NCBI RefSeq assembly: GCF_036711975.1
Contig: NC_091966.1
Location: 13,833,501-13,897,500 of the forward strand
DNA length: 64,000 nt
Origin: Onthophagus taurus
Taxonomy: Eukaryota > Arthropoda > Insecta > Coleoptera > Scarabaeidae
Reading direction: 5' to 3'
Under the pieces are notes generated by a model, which did not search any database, was not told the origin of the DNA, and saw only the letters and a list, made by a program, of their open reading frames with translations. The position numbers were made by a program, and so were the translations under genes. Shown here piece after piece: positions 23,871-36,293 of this stretch; positions within the stretch are counted from its first letter, which is position 1; every line of letters begins with the position of its first letter.

Positions 23871-24326
23871 TCCAGGTTGTCATTTCTAATGGCGGTATTG
23901 CAATATATGCTCCCCTTGAAGCTTAGAATAAGTTTTGTTTTTATACAAAGTGGGTATGTATAACTTAACGTATGAATAAACTCGTTCTGAGAAATGTTTT
24001 TACTATTAATGATTTGATTAAGAAACGCTATGGAGACATGATGCATCTTTCCAAAACATACTTTGTACGCCCATTGACCTCAACCCAACCCAACCCAACA
24101 ACAATTTGTTTTCCAAAGCCAAACATGCAAAAAATTATGCCCAAAACCACCTCACAATATATGTTAACTGGATATGTGCGTGTATATCTCTGATTAATCT
24201 CTAGCTTATGTATGCGAATAACTTTTATTAGATTCATAATGCATCTGCAATATGTTCAGTTGTATGAAGGACATTGATATTAAATTACAAGATTAATACC
24301 TTTATTAAAATCATTTAGTTACAGTG

Positions 24327-26672
24327 TTAAAAATGCATTTTTGGTCTACATGTGCACATACTTTCATGAATAACTCTACAATCAAAATTATTCAACATAA
24401 AATTTCGTACTCCTTCAGCAGTCACATTGGTGCCAGTAACATCCAACAAGGATAAATTTAAATGTTTCACATAATCCAATGCTTTATCAGTTACTCCATA
24501 ACATCCTCTCAAGGACAACTTTTTTAAACTAACGTCGTTGTATTTTCCAAAAAACATTCTTTTATACAATACTGAAAAATAATTCATTAGGATTAAGAAT
24601 TTTCTAAAAATGCGTAATAATTAAGCGTATCAAAACATACATTTTATAATTAGAAAAAAGATTGCAACATAAAAAACTGAAAAATTTGTTGATCTTTGGA
24701 AGACCACAGTTTTCGCTTTTTTGGAAGCTAAATAATGGGAAATTGGTGGTGACAAAAAATTGTCGATTGTTTTTTACACTAGCTGAGCAAATAGAGGCAT
24801 AGTATATACAAGTAAATAGAAATGCCGTCTTATTGATTTTCAAAACGTAAATAACGTTATATCAAAAGAATTCGGCTTAGAGATATAGGTATATATAGGT
24901 ATGATATATATAGATATGACATAGATATGTATTGCACTCATCCTAATCTGTCCTTGTACAATAGAAATACTTAGATCTTACTTAATATACAATTTCAAAG
25001 TCAAAATTTCAATGTCATAGAAGTAAAACTTGTCTTTTTTGACATATGTCATAGTAATTTTCCAAACAAGAGCTTAAATTTAAATGATGTGCCACTAGTT
25101 ACTTAGAGGGTTCTACTCATTCTTTAATGGATATGTTGTTAATATGGTTTAATTAGTTGTTAATACTTAACCGTTACATAATATATACATACTTGCATTT
25201 CCACATATGCCCCTACGAGGCTTTCTTTGCTCTTCTGGTACTTTTTTGATTGAATAGCTGTTTATTAATAACACACAACGTAAAGTATTTTCCATCACAG
25301 CGATGTCCTTTTCACAATGATTTTGGTTTTCTAAAGTATTCGGAGAATTAGATTTACTTGTTCCCATCACATTAGAACTATCAGTAGGTTTAAGAGTGTA
25401 AATGTAACCTCCCTTACAAACTTTTCGTGCCATATCCTCATCAGAAACTGTTAATGTTTTTTTATCACTAGAAATCCTTGTAACTATGTTAGGATTATTT
25501 TGACAAGTACATTCATTATAAGGCCTCTGGTATAAAATACTTTGAAAACTATAACTGTCTTGAATTGGTTTGGCTGAAGAATACAAATGAATACTACTGT
25601 CAGAAAGATATCCATAAGGAGCCTTCTCAATTGTTGCTGTGGGTCCAACAAAACTATGTAAGATGTCTTCATTCCAAAGTGCGATATCATCTAAATCAGA
25701 AACATATGAATTTTTCAAGTTTTTGCAGCCGTGAGCTATTTCTAATTCCCGTTCATCCCTCTCTAAGAAGTAAGTAGTAAGGTAGTCTTGGAAATAAATT
25801 TCTTGTATCTTCGGCTTTTTAGCAAGACATTTTAAAAACGTATCTCCCAGACCAGAAAAACGGCAATCCACAATTCTTAATGCATTAAATTCTTGCATTG
25901 TTGAAATATCTAAATCAACATCATACAATCCTTTACACTTATACAATGATAAAATTTCTAGTGAACTTAACCATTGTAATACACTTAATATCCGTCGGCT
26001 AACCCAGAAACAGTGATCCAATATTAACACCTACAAATATTTGAGTAACAGAAAAGTTTTAATATGTTATATTTAAAAATTATACTTTTAAATTTTTTAG
26101 TTGAACAGGACAATAGCTGTGTATCCCGGAAGTATCTGTTATATATGTTTTTTTAAAACTTAATTCTATTAAACTCTCTGGAAAATCTTTTAGTTTCAGC
26201 TAAAAAAATAATACCAAACCTTAAAACAGTAAATGCTAAATACATAGAAACGATAAATATACCATATTTCCACAAATTTTTTGATTTTCCAATGCTAAAA
26301 CCGTTAAGTTTAAAGTAGATAGATTTAAGAAAAAATAATCCGGAATTATTTTAATGTGTCTCCCATCCGCACACATTCTAATATCCTTGGTGGAATTGGT
26401 AATTTTTTCAATGCAAAAATCGATTTTTTCTCTGTTGTTTGAAACATCTCGCGCATCAATTTCATACCACAAATATTCAGTTTTAACCAAGTCGTGTAGT
26501 CGTTGACAAGTTCTTATGATGAAATAAGAAAAATAACAATATGGAAAATTAGATAACAATTAACTTACTGGCTCACTAACCACAAATCAGTTTTGTTTAA
26601 ATATCGAAATATATCCAACAATGTATAATCGTTTAAATTCAAAATATTCAGTGAGGATGTGTTGCAAGACAT
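24327..26672 (-). CDS. Gene 5: F-box/LRR protein, form A (5 exons, 516 aa)
   Basis: Exons are 26672-26569, 26512-26263, 26199-26086, 26030-25193 and 24571-24327. The F-box begins LNDYTLLDIFRYLN; LRR strands and the Cys insert (RPYNECTCQNNPN, VCKGGYIYTLKP) follow as in gene 3. The fused exon 4 ends in RRGICGNA. The last exon begins TATTGTATAAAAGAATG instead of GAATGTATG, so the junction codon becomes ATA (Ile) and the exon lacks the usual Met. The frame stays open to CTCRPKMHF. Intron 4 is only about 620 nt and holds the empty target sites of the two elements found in gene 3. AATAAA is at 24,301-24,306. Expected role: SCF substrate adaptor, partner unknown. Confidence 0.82.
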
Positions 26673-26771
26673 TTTAAATATTACAAAGTTTTTAATTATT
26701 GTCAACAGATGTTACTGCAAATACAAAAATAACTGTATAAAACAATTAATAACCATAAAACATGAATAAGT

Positions 26772-26780
26772 GATAAGATA
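26772..26780 (-). promoter_or_regulatory. GATAAGATA motif upstream of gene 5
   Basis: The motif lies 100 bp upstream of the start at 26672, equivalent to genes 1 and 3. Confidence 0.45.
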
Positions 26781-28242
26781 AAATTATTTGATAAATCCAT
26801 TTTAAGCCGATTCGCATATTTCCATGTTGCGTCCGCATCGAATTCGTACCGTTCGTTACTGAACTCTCACGAATTTTTCCGAATGAAGAGCAAAAAACGT
26901 GAACATCTGACTTAAAACATTTCTTGAAGTAAATTAAATAAAAACTATTTATTTGAGCCAGTTCTCTACTATGATTAAAATTCATATTTATTGATTTATC
27001 GCCCATAGTTGTGACATCACTCTTGAAGATGAACCCCTTTCATCTCCAAGAGTGAGTGATCATGACTTTTTGTATCATGGCTAAATCCCTTTTCCATACA
27101 TTAACGTTTGAATTAAAGTAGTTGTACTTTAATTATCGCATACCATCACCGGACAACCTCCTTTACAGATACTCGTTATCAATTGATAAAACAAATAAAA
27201 CAATTATTGTTTTGGTTGATAAATATACTGGTACCCAATTTCCACTATGGTCTCCATCGCGGTTTGTATTTGTATTCAATTTGCTTAAATGCGTTTTGAT
27301 ATTTCTCTATCCATAGTACAAAATGAATTTTTCATTTAGATAAAAATCAACTCTGATTGAAACAGAAATTTCCAAAATTGTAAAATTTAACTAAAAAATT
27401 AACATTTCAACAACTTGTGTCTTTCTTGTGTGAAATTTTCAGGTAAAATCTTTTCCATGCAACATACTGCTATGGCAATACCACATTTAAGATTTATCTG
27501 CACGTATAGCAGCAAGATTACAAAATACACACTGAAACGCATTTCATTGACAAAAACCAAATATCTTTTTAAGTAAAATAACAATTTTGCACGAATTAAT
27601 AACTAACACAAATAAAGGTGCAGAGCTATTGTGGAACCATTTCTTACAAAACTGTGCACCGCACAACAACAACGCCTAATATAATTAGAAGTAGTGTTAC
27701 CAGTGGAGACCATCGTAAACGACGCAGTTCTTCAATACTAGTTTTGAATATCAACCCAGATGCGAATAAGATTTTGGGCATAATGGTTTTTTCCCATTAT
27801 GCGCCACAACTATTTAAAGAGTTAAGTTTAATAACGCGATGCTTTTCCAGTTCTTCTTAAAGCACCATCGTAATTACGCTTTGTTTGAATCCATATACAT
27901 ACAATAAAAACAGTTTCTCCACGCGGTGTTAATAAAAGGCTTTGTCAAATTCATCCCCGTTTATTGCTTGAGCAACGGTTCTTTAGCGCTTTCTATTTAG
28001 GTGATTCTCTCGTCTGCCCCGAAATACGTCGAGGACTGACCCCGCTTCATACAGGATGACAGAGGAAGTAAAGGAATACCTCTTTGAATTGGTTACCTTG
28101 GGATCGAAGTTGAGTTCTATCCAGAATTAACGATATCCAGGATATTTTTTTTCTTTTGAGATTAATTTTATGACCAAGGATATTAATATTAAATTATAAA
28201 GTATATAAGATTTATTAAAATCCTGTAATTATAGTTACAGTG

Positions 28243-31200
28243 CTAAAAGTGCATTTTTGGTTTACATGTACACATAGTTTCATGAATAACTCTACAATCA
28301 ACATTCTCCAACATAAAATTTTGAACTCCTTCAGCTGTTACTCTGGTACTAGTAACATCCAACAAGGATAAATTTAAATGTTTCAGGTGGTCCAATACTT
28401 TATCAGTCACTCCGTAACATCCTCTTAGGGACAACTTTTGTAAACTGACATCGTTGTATTGTCGAAAATAATTTCGTTCATACTTTCCTAAAAATAATTC
28501 ATTATGATTAATAACAAGTTAGAAATATATGGTAATTAACTACTGATTAAGAAATATTGATTTAATATGATTAATGTAGTATGTATTACAATGATAGATA
28601 TTGGACAAATTGTTGAATCATTGCTTCGAGAAAAAGCTAAAAGCAAAGATAAGCAGAATGAAAAAAGAAAATATGGAAACGGAATGAGAAGTGAAGATAC
28701 CAAGATAATAAGATGTCGAACAGAAGCCAATATAAAAAATACTTTGCTAACTAAATTTCGTATCTAAAAGTACAACCCCCAGAAAGTTTATATGCTGATG
28801 TATTATTTTTCTTGTGTTTTATGTAAAAGGTTTTTATTTTATTTCCGTTTGACCAGTTTACGTCGAACCATTTTCTTGGTTTAACGATCGTTTTATTTGT
28901 TTTGTGCAGCTATACCAAGTTTTATGCTAATAAAATAATTGTCGTCTTCATATAAGCATCTTGAATTTGTTAGTATGTTTTTAATTGAGCTTCTTCGTCT
29001 TTCAGTCTACTTGCTGCTATTTATATTAAAGATATGATACAATTAGTAGCTGTGTATTTTCATTTACACTGTAAGTTATCACTTTCTTTTAATATATTTG
29101 GTGACTGACTTCTTATCTGGTTTGTAATCACGTTGGTATTGGCTATATTTTGTTCAACTATATGTTATAGGGTTTTACTCTTTCTTGCAACTTTACAGAT
29201 ATTAGATATTGTCGTCAAGACGGTAATTGATTTCTATATTATATAGTTATTCGGGTCTCCTAGTGTTAAATTACGGCGGATTTTGCATATAAGGTTATGT
29301 AGTTGTTAGCTTTTTGTCAATTCCATTTTTTATTTTAGCAATGGTAGAATCCAGGTTCATCGGAAGTTTCATAATGTAAATAAAAATCTTAAATACGATG
29401 AAAATGTTTGATTCTATTTACATATCGGTGCTACAAATTGTTTCAGAAACCGACAGTTTCCTTCTTCAGGCACGACGTCAAGTGTTTATGAGCCATTTTT
29501 TATTGTTTCTGTAAGTACTTAACTTCTAGGTCGGTTTTGATTTTAATTTCTGCTAATGATGCTGGGTCAACATTGTTTTCTTATCAATTGCAAACTAGAC
29601 GATTTTATTGCCGTAGCTGTTGACATTAATATACATATATTACTTTGATATGATGTTAAGCTGTTCATTCTTTTGCGCAATAGATGCCGAATCCAATAAT
29701 TGACATAAGTAACTTGGTTGAGTTGATAAAATATCTGTTCGATTTACTTCATCTATTCAGTTGTTGTTGATTGCGGAAGGAACATCTGTATCTAGAGGAT
29801 TTAACGCCATAATGTAATCAGGATTGCCGAAAATTTTGACAAAGGTAATCAATTTCTTTCCAATTGATTTGTTAAATTCATTGACGACTGTGTCAATAAT
29901 GAAGTCGTAGTAACTTCTGAACCATCAACTCTCCAGAAGTTACTAATCACAGAGTAATTAGATATTATTGAGGCAATTGCATTATCAATAAGGATACTAA
30001 TCAATTCATGCAAGAAATAAAGGGTATATAATATATAAAGAAAAGTTATAAGAAAACGTTATCAACTTTCAAACATTTTGCAACTGGCTACTAGTTCTAG
30101 TTAAATAACGTTAGATTATCCATACATACAAAACATATAAATACCTGCATTTCCACATCTAAATACGCTATAAGGTTCTTCATACTCTAAAAATCATAAA
30201 ATAAAAAAGGTTTAAGTGCTAATGATGACAATAAACCAAGATGAAGATATAACACACCGTTTCTTACTGCCATCCTATAGTAATATTCCGGGGATTGAAG
30301 CGTACCTGAAAAAATGCTCTCCTTTATTTTTTTTAAAACAAAAATTATTTAACAATAACAAACGATGTGATTTATGATCCAAAACAACGATATCTTTTTC
30401 ATTTTGGTTTAGATGTTGTAAAATATTATCAGCAGAATTAGATTTACTTGTTTCCATCACGTTACACGTATCGGTAGGTTTAAGAGTGTAAATATAACCT
30501 CCCTTACAAACTTTTCGTTCCATATCTTCATCAGTAACAGTTAATGTTTTTATATTTGAAGGAATCTTAGCAGTTAGGTTACGATTGTTTTGACAACTAC
30601 ATTCATTGTAAGGTCTCTGGTATAAAACGCTTTGGAAGGTATAATTTTCTCGAATTGGTTTGGCCGAAGAATACAATGTTATACTACTTTCTGAAAGATG
30701 TCCATACGGTATTTTCTCAATTGTAGAAGTAGGCCCACCAAAGCTACGTAAAATATCTTCATTCCAAAGGGCGATATCGTCAAGATCGCAAACATAACTA
30801 TTTTTTAATTTTTGGGAACCGTCAGCTACTTCTAGTTCACGTGCACTCTTTTCCAAGAAATATGTAGTAAGATAATCTTGGAAATAAATTTCTTGTATTT
30901 TCGGCATTTTGCTAAGGCACTTTAAAAACATATTTCCAAGACCAGAAAATCGACAATCCACAATTCGTAATGAATGGAAGTCTTTCATTATGTCTAATTC
31001 AACATCATATAATCCTTTACACTTATACAGTGATAAAATTTCTAGGGATTTTAGACATTCTAATCTGTACAATATATATCGGTTAACCCAGAAACATTGA
31101 TCCAATATTAGCACCTAAAAGTAGTTGAGTAAATGAAAAATGTTAATAAGCCATTAATCAAACCATAATACTTTTAAATTTTTTAATTGATCAGGGTAAT

Positions 31201-31774
31201 ATTTCTGCATCTCTGCCGTATTTGTTACATATGTTTTTTTCAAACTCAATTCTATTAAAGTGTCAGGAAAATCTTTGAATTTCATCTAACAAATAAAAAG
31301 AAACCTCAAAAAAATAAATGTAAAATATACAAAAATATAAGAAAATACCATGTTTCCAGAAATTTTCTGATTTTCCAAAGCTAAAACCGTTAACTTTAAA
31401 GTGGATATATTTAAGAAAAAATGATCCGGAATTATTTTAATGTGTCTCCCATCCGCACTTATTCTAAAATCTTTGGTGGTATCGGTAATTTTTTCAATGC
31501 AAAAATCGATTTTTTCACTGATATTGGAAACACCCCTAACATCAATTTCATACCACAAACATTTAGTTTCAACGAAATCGTGTAGTCGTTGACAAGTTCT
31601 TACGTTAAAAAAAAGAAAAGTTATAATATGTTGCAATAAAATAATAAAAAAAACTTACTTGCTTACTAACCATATATCAGTAAAGTTTAAATATCGAAAG
31701 ATATTTAATAGTGTATTTTGGATTTGAACGATTATCAAATCCAAAATATTCAATTCGATTGAATTAAAAGCCAT
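28243..31774 (-). CDS. Gene 6: F-box/LRR protein, form B (7 exons, about 521 aa)
   Basis: Exons are 31774-31659, 31598-31349, 31285-31172, 31114-30364, 30305-30258, 30186-30145 and 28487-28243. Exon 1 is 12 nt longer than in its paralogues because a small inverted segment replaced part of the F-box start; the frame is kept and NTLLNIFRYLN survives. Exon 4 holds RPYNECSCQNN and VCKGGYIYTLKP. Exon 5 is 48 nt instead of 87 but in the same phase and encodes SPEYYYRMAVRN. Exon 6 encodes YEEPYSVFRCGNAG. The last exon starts KYERNYFRQYNDVSLQKL and ends CTCKPKMHF. The proposed exon 4 and exon 5 donors (GTTTGT, GTGTGT) are weak, so those two junctions are the least certain. AATAAA is at 28,211-28,216. 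Confidence 0.72.
28490..30140. other. Intron 6 of gene 6: nothing identified
   Basis: This is about 1.65 kb of AT-rich intron. Short open frames occur on both strands, but none has recognisable domains. Near 29,430-29,480 a string with TTTCAGAAACCGACAG and TTCCTTCTTCAGGC resembles dispersed-repeat ends, but no borders could be set. Confidence 0.4.
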
Positions 31775-31882
31775 TTTAAACAGCGAATATCAAATCTTTT
31801 TGATTATCCTTACAGGTATTAGGTACAGTAGATACAAATATAACCGAATATAACCAAATATAATCATAAAGCATGAGTAAGT

Positions 31883-31891
31883 GATAAGATA
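31883..31891 (-). promoter_or_regulatory. GATAAGATA motif upstream of gene 6
   Basis: The motif lies about 109 bp upstream of the start at 31774. Most of the extra distance equals the divergence of the 5' flank; the motif itself is unchanged. Confidence 0.45.
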
Positions 31892-32338
31892 CAGATTATA
31901 TCCCAAATCGATGAAGGTCATTGGTTGCTTATTACGTTTTTCACAAAATCCCCGTTGTACTTTCCTTAGCTCTATCGGAATAAAATACCGTTTACTATGT
32001 TCTTAGAAATGATTTTACTTTTTATCTCCTCTACAAGTAATTATTCGCTAAATGTGGATAAATGTGGTGTATTGCTTTTCTCTAATTAACTGTGTCCAGA
32101 GAAATATGAGCCATTTCTTATTCTGACCTAGCTTATCTGAATATTTCGAAATCTTCAAAATCAGATTTATTATTTTTCAACTTTTTTATTAAAATGGAGA
32201 TAAGGTAAGGCAACCCTACTTAGTACATTCATAAACATCCAGACTAAAACTACTACTTCCCCACACTCCGGCAGTAAAAGCTAGTAGCTTAGCACCATAC
32301 TTAGGTATGGTATTTTATTATCTTTATTTACACTGTTT

Positions 32339-34431
32339 TCAAAAATGCAATTTAGGTCGACATCTGCACATAGTCTCATGTATTATTCTACAGTCAACAT
32401 TTTCCAAGGCAAACTTTTGAATCCCTTCCTCAGTTACTTTAGTACCAGTAATATCAAGCAACAATAAATTTAAATGCTTTAAGAACTCCAATGTTTTATT
32501 GGTCACACCATCACAACCTCTAAGTGACAACTTTTTTAAACTCACATCGTTTTGTTTTTTTAAATAACGCATATCATCCCAACCTGAAAAATAAAGACTG
32601 TAGTTTCGAAAAAGTTGAAATCCGGTTGCGCAAAAACTATATTGTATACCTGCACGTCCACATCGATATACTCTACAAGGCTCGTAGTAATCTAAAAGTC
32701 AAAATAATGAGAAATGATTTATAATTGTAAATTCCATGTATAAATTTTAATTATAAGATGTATTTAATGGAACCGATCTATGAAAAGGGTTAACACATTC
32801 GCTGCCACGAGGGTCCCATAGGACCAACACAAAAGTTGCACTACTATTGTTCCACATCACCATAGAAGTAGTAATTATAATACTACCTCATTGAGATGAT
32901 GAAGTCAGCGAATGTGTTAAGTAGTAAGTTTCAATTAAAGAAAATTTTGTTACCTTTACATAGTCCTTCTCTATGATAAGTAGGTAGGAGTCCTCCAGGC
33001 CTTATCATCCTGAACCATAGTCTAGGAAGCTTAATCCAAGCTAAAACAGTATTCGATTTAAATCTTTTATATAAAAATTAATTTAACAGTAACATACAAG
33101 GTGAGGTATGTTCTAGTATAGCGATGTCTTTTTCACTTTGATTAAATTCACTTATTTCCGTGTTATTAGCTTGCTTAAGAGTGCAAATATATCCCCCATT
33201 ACAAGTCATTTTTTCAATGTCTTGATCAGACACAATTAATTTTTGTTCGTTAAAAGGAGGTGTTGTTACTAAATCAGGATTATTTTGGCAAGTGCATTTT
33301 TCATAAGGTCGCTGATATAAAAGGCTGTGGAAATTATAATTTTCATCAATTGGATTAGCGGTGGCGTATAACTCTGTACTAGTTTCGGTTAGATGTCCAT
33401 ACGGAACTTTTTCTGTTGTAGAAGTAGATCCAACAAATTTATGTAAAGCGGTTTCATTCCATAAAGGGATATCGTCATTTTCGGTTATATAAGAATATTT
33501 AAAATTTTTGGATTTACTATTTTTAATTTCCATGTCGCGTGCGTTCTTTTCCACAAAATATGTAGTGAGGTAGTTTTGAAAATAAATTTCTTGGACTTTT
33601 GGTTTTCTAGCAAGGCTTTGTAAAAAGAAGTTTCCTAGGCCAGAAAATCGACAATCCGCAATTCGTAACTGATTAAAGGTCTGTATCATTCCCAATTCAA
33701 CATCGTACAATCCTTTACATTTGTACAATGATATAATTTCTAAGGATTTTAAATCTCCGAATCTGTGTAAAATTTTTCCGTTAACCCAACAACACTGATC
33801 TAATATTAACACCTAAAAATATATAAATATAATACTAAACACTGATTGTGAGTTCAAATTGTAAAAGTACTTTTAAATTTTTAAATATGTCAGGATTATG
33901 TTTTGAAAATTCAGACGTATCTGCAATATATGTCTTTTTCCAACTCAATTCTATTAAACTTTGGGGAAAATCTTTTAGTTTGATCTAAAAAATAAAAGTT
34001 AACATTAAAAATATAAAATTTCTATACACAAATACTTGGCTTCCATAGATTTTCTGGTTTTCCAAGGCTAAAACTGTTAAGTTTAAAGTAGAGAATTTTT
34101 CGAAAAAATAATTAGGAATGATGTTAGAATGTCTTCCATCAGCACATATTCGTACATCTTTGGTAGAACTTATTATTTTTTCTATACTAAACACAATTTT
34201 GTTATCTATTTCAATTTGGTTCCATATTTGTTTAGTTTTAATAAAATTATGAAGTTGCTGGCAAGTCCTTTGGCGAAAATAGAAAGATATATTGCATAAA
34301 TAATTAAGATTTAAAATAATTACTTACATGCTTAATAACCATAAATCAGTTGAATTTAAATATCGAAATATATCCAATAATGTATAATCGTTTAAATTCA
34401 AAATATTCATTGTGGATATATTACTAGACAT
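32339..34431 (-). CDS. Gene 7: F-box/LRR protein, form B (7 exons, 512 aa)
   Basis: Exons are 34431-34328, 34267-34036, 33984-33871, 33812-33098, 33040-32954, 32691-32650 and 32583-32339. The F-box reads LNDYTLLDIFRYLN, and exon 2 continues TCQQLHNFIKT. Exon 2 is 18 nt shorter than in the others, in frame. Exon 4 carries RPYEKCTCQNNPD and MTCNGGYICTLK and ends at a good donor (GTATGT). The 87-nt exon 5 (SWIKLPRLWFRMIRPGG) matches gene 2's WWAPPRDFY exon in length and phase, which fixes the acceptor at 33,041. Exon 6 gives YYEPCRVYRCGRAG and the end is CRCRPKLHF. Intron 5 contains a 123-bp TTAA-flanked element. AATAAA occurs at 32,314-32,319 and 32,323-32,328. The gene is compact and more diverged than genes 1-6. 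Confidence 0.8.
32794..32916. mobile_element. 123-bp TTAA-flanked MITE (piggyBac type)
   Basis: TTAA lies at 32,790-32,793 and 32,917-32,920. The termini are CACATTCGCTG and its exact inverse CAGCGAATGTG. The TTAA duplication is the hallmark of piggyBac superfamily insertion. It lies in intron 5 of gene 7 and has no coding capacity. Confidence 0.75.
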
Positions 34432-34544
34432 TTTACATAATGTAAAAGATTATAATTAATAAATAATCGTTATTCGCAGATATCTATATTTATATAGAGA
34501 ATTTTTAGTCAAGATAACAAAATACACTCGAATATTAAAAAATT

Positions 34545-34553
34545 GATAAGATT
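34545..34553 (-). promoter_or_regulatory. GATAAG motif upstream of gene 7
   Basis: GATAAGATT lies about 114 bp upstream of the start at 34431. The first GATA is kept and the second is altered. Confidence 0.35.
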
Positions 34554-35149
34554 ATTATAATGATAATTATTTATTTTTTAATCATGTATATTTACTCTAA
34601 CACCCTAGCTTATTTGCTTACAAATTAATTAATCAAGGAAACGAAATTATTATGATTTCCGCATTTTAATTAAACTTATTTATCCATAATCTTCGTTAAT
34701 GGACGCGAAAGGACTTTTAAAGTTACCGCAATTTTGTTATTGCCGTCGAAGCAGTCGAAAGAAGACGAAATCCATGCGTAATCAGTTTTTTTTCTTTAAC
34801 GGTGTGGTTTTTATAACACTTCGGTCTTCGGTCCTTTAATTACATCCTTAATTGCTACGCGATGTCTTCAAGATGTGCCTTCAAGATGTGTCTTTCAATG
34901 GTCGTTCACGCATAAATTTTTCGTTGTTTTATTTTAGTGTCGTTTAAGTAAAGAATATATATGCGAATTTATAAGATGTCGCCTTATTTTAAGCGGTGAC
35001 ATTTCCTTAGTAGATACGTATCATAAATGTTAAAGCATTATACTTTTTTGACTACAATGCTTTAATATTACGCAATTTATTGAATAATCTTAAATATCTT
35101 GAGAACAATTTAAGGTTTTCACATCTATTTTAGTGTTAAATTTATTTCT

Positions 35150-36115
35150 TAAGAAGATAAGTCGGCATCTTAAATGGAAAAATCTCACTCACTCAACATA
35201 ATCAAACAAACATAATTTCTAAAGAGGACTGGGCAGACCATTTTCAAATTGTTAGGAAATCAGGAAATAACGGAAATCATGAATTATCAAGACAATACTG
35301 AAATGAAAATAGATATTATTCAAGACGATATAATCACCACATGCGCTTACGAAGTGGCAAACAAGATGATTGAATGACGTGGCCCATAACTTACAAAAGA
35401 AATAGTAAGATATAGGTAGAGGCCGAAAATATACTAAACCAGTGGAGGACGTGTATAATGATACCTATATTCAAAGAAGGACAGAAGCCTTTTGAGTAAT
35501 ATTCTAAATTTGTTCACAAAGATTATAGCCCAGAAAATAACACAAACAAGAATAAGTGCAGAACAGCGAAAATTTCGATTCAACAGATCCACTATAGATG
35601 CAATATCCATGGTACGTCAATAAACAGAGTAATTCCATAGAGTTCAATAAGCCCCTCTACCTCTGCTTCGTCGATTTCAACCAAGCATTCGATAGAATAC
35701 AGCTTTCTGATGTATTAATAGTACGACAAGAGATTAACAGACATAATAAAGGAACTGAATACAGAAAACAGACCAAGAATCAAAACCCGGGATGGAATGA
35801 CGGAGTATAAACCGGCATTAGACTGGGGGATAGCCTGAGCCCTACACTCTTTAATATCGTTATGAACCAAATTATAAGTAGCGTCAAGAGCGCTACTAAT
35901 ATACTAGGTTACTTTTTTAGAAACAAGTTCGAACTTTTTCCTAAATTTAGTTAGTAAAGCAATCGCCAAACCAATAATTAGCGATGTAACAATAGATGTC
36001 TACATAAATATAGAGCTTCTTCGTGACAACGAGGAAAATTTCACCATTCAGAAAGTGATAAACTAGATAACTATCGCAATAGAAAACCTAGAAACGATGA
36101 TGAAATGTCATAAAA
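35150..36115 (+). mobile_element. Non-LTR retrotransposon reverse transcriptase fragment
   Basis: Plus-strand pieces in several frames include KEDWADHFQIVRK, MIPIFKEGQKPFE, FVDFNQAFDRIQLSDVL (35,664-35,714) and GDSLSPTLFNIVMNQIIS (about 35,827-35,880). These are the palm motifs of a non-LTR reverse transcriptase. Frameshifts and stops throughout make it a pseudogene. It fills the spacer between gene 7's promoter and the 3' end of gene 8. Confidence 0.75.
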
Positions 36116-36293
36116 AATGAACGAGTTCAAATTTAGTATTTATACTTTATTAGGATATTCAGTTTTTACAAGATTGTTTAATAAATCTTTTATCTAACTC
36201 TAATACTTGTTATTATGCTGCTAATTACTTTTATTTTTTTATTAACAAAATTATTATAAAATATGCAATTAATTATAACATTATTTTTTATTT

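Larger units (their letters stand above)
12450..24161. repeat. Segmental duplication unit 2 (genes 3 and 4)
   Basis: This is a co-linear copy of 424-12,449, starting at the same GTTAACTGG landmark. Gene 4 and gene 2 differ by only a few codons, and their last exons encode the same peptide. Unit 2 alone has the inserts at 13,097-14,570, 14,656-15,855 and 23,095-23,325. Confidence 0.85.
24162..31950. repeat. Segmental duplication unit 3 (genes 5 and 6), divergent
   Basis: The unit starts with the same GTTAACTGG landmark and keeps the A-then-B gene order. The spacer between the two genes (26,680-28,200) is a shortened, more diverged version of 2,960-5,850. Similarity fades beyond the gene 6 promoter. 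This suggests an older duplication, or loss of the right part. Confidence 0.7.

Noticed and set aside
32954-33009. A 56-nt version of gene 7's exon 5 using the acceptor at 33,010
   Set aside because: That acceptor gives a wrong phase and an immediate stop at the junction. The acceptor at 33,041 gives 87 nt, the same length and phase as gene 2, and an alignable peptide.
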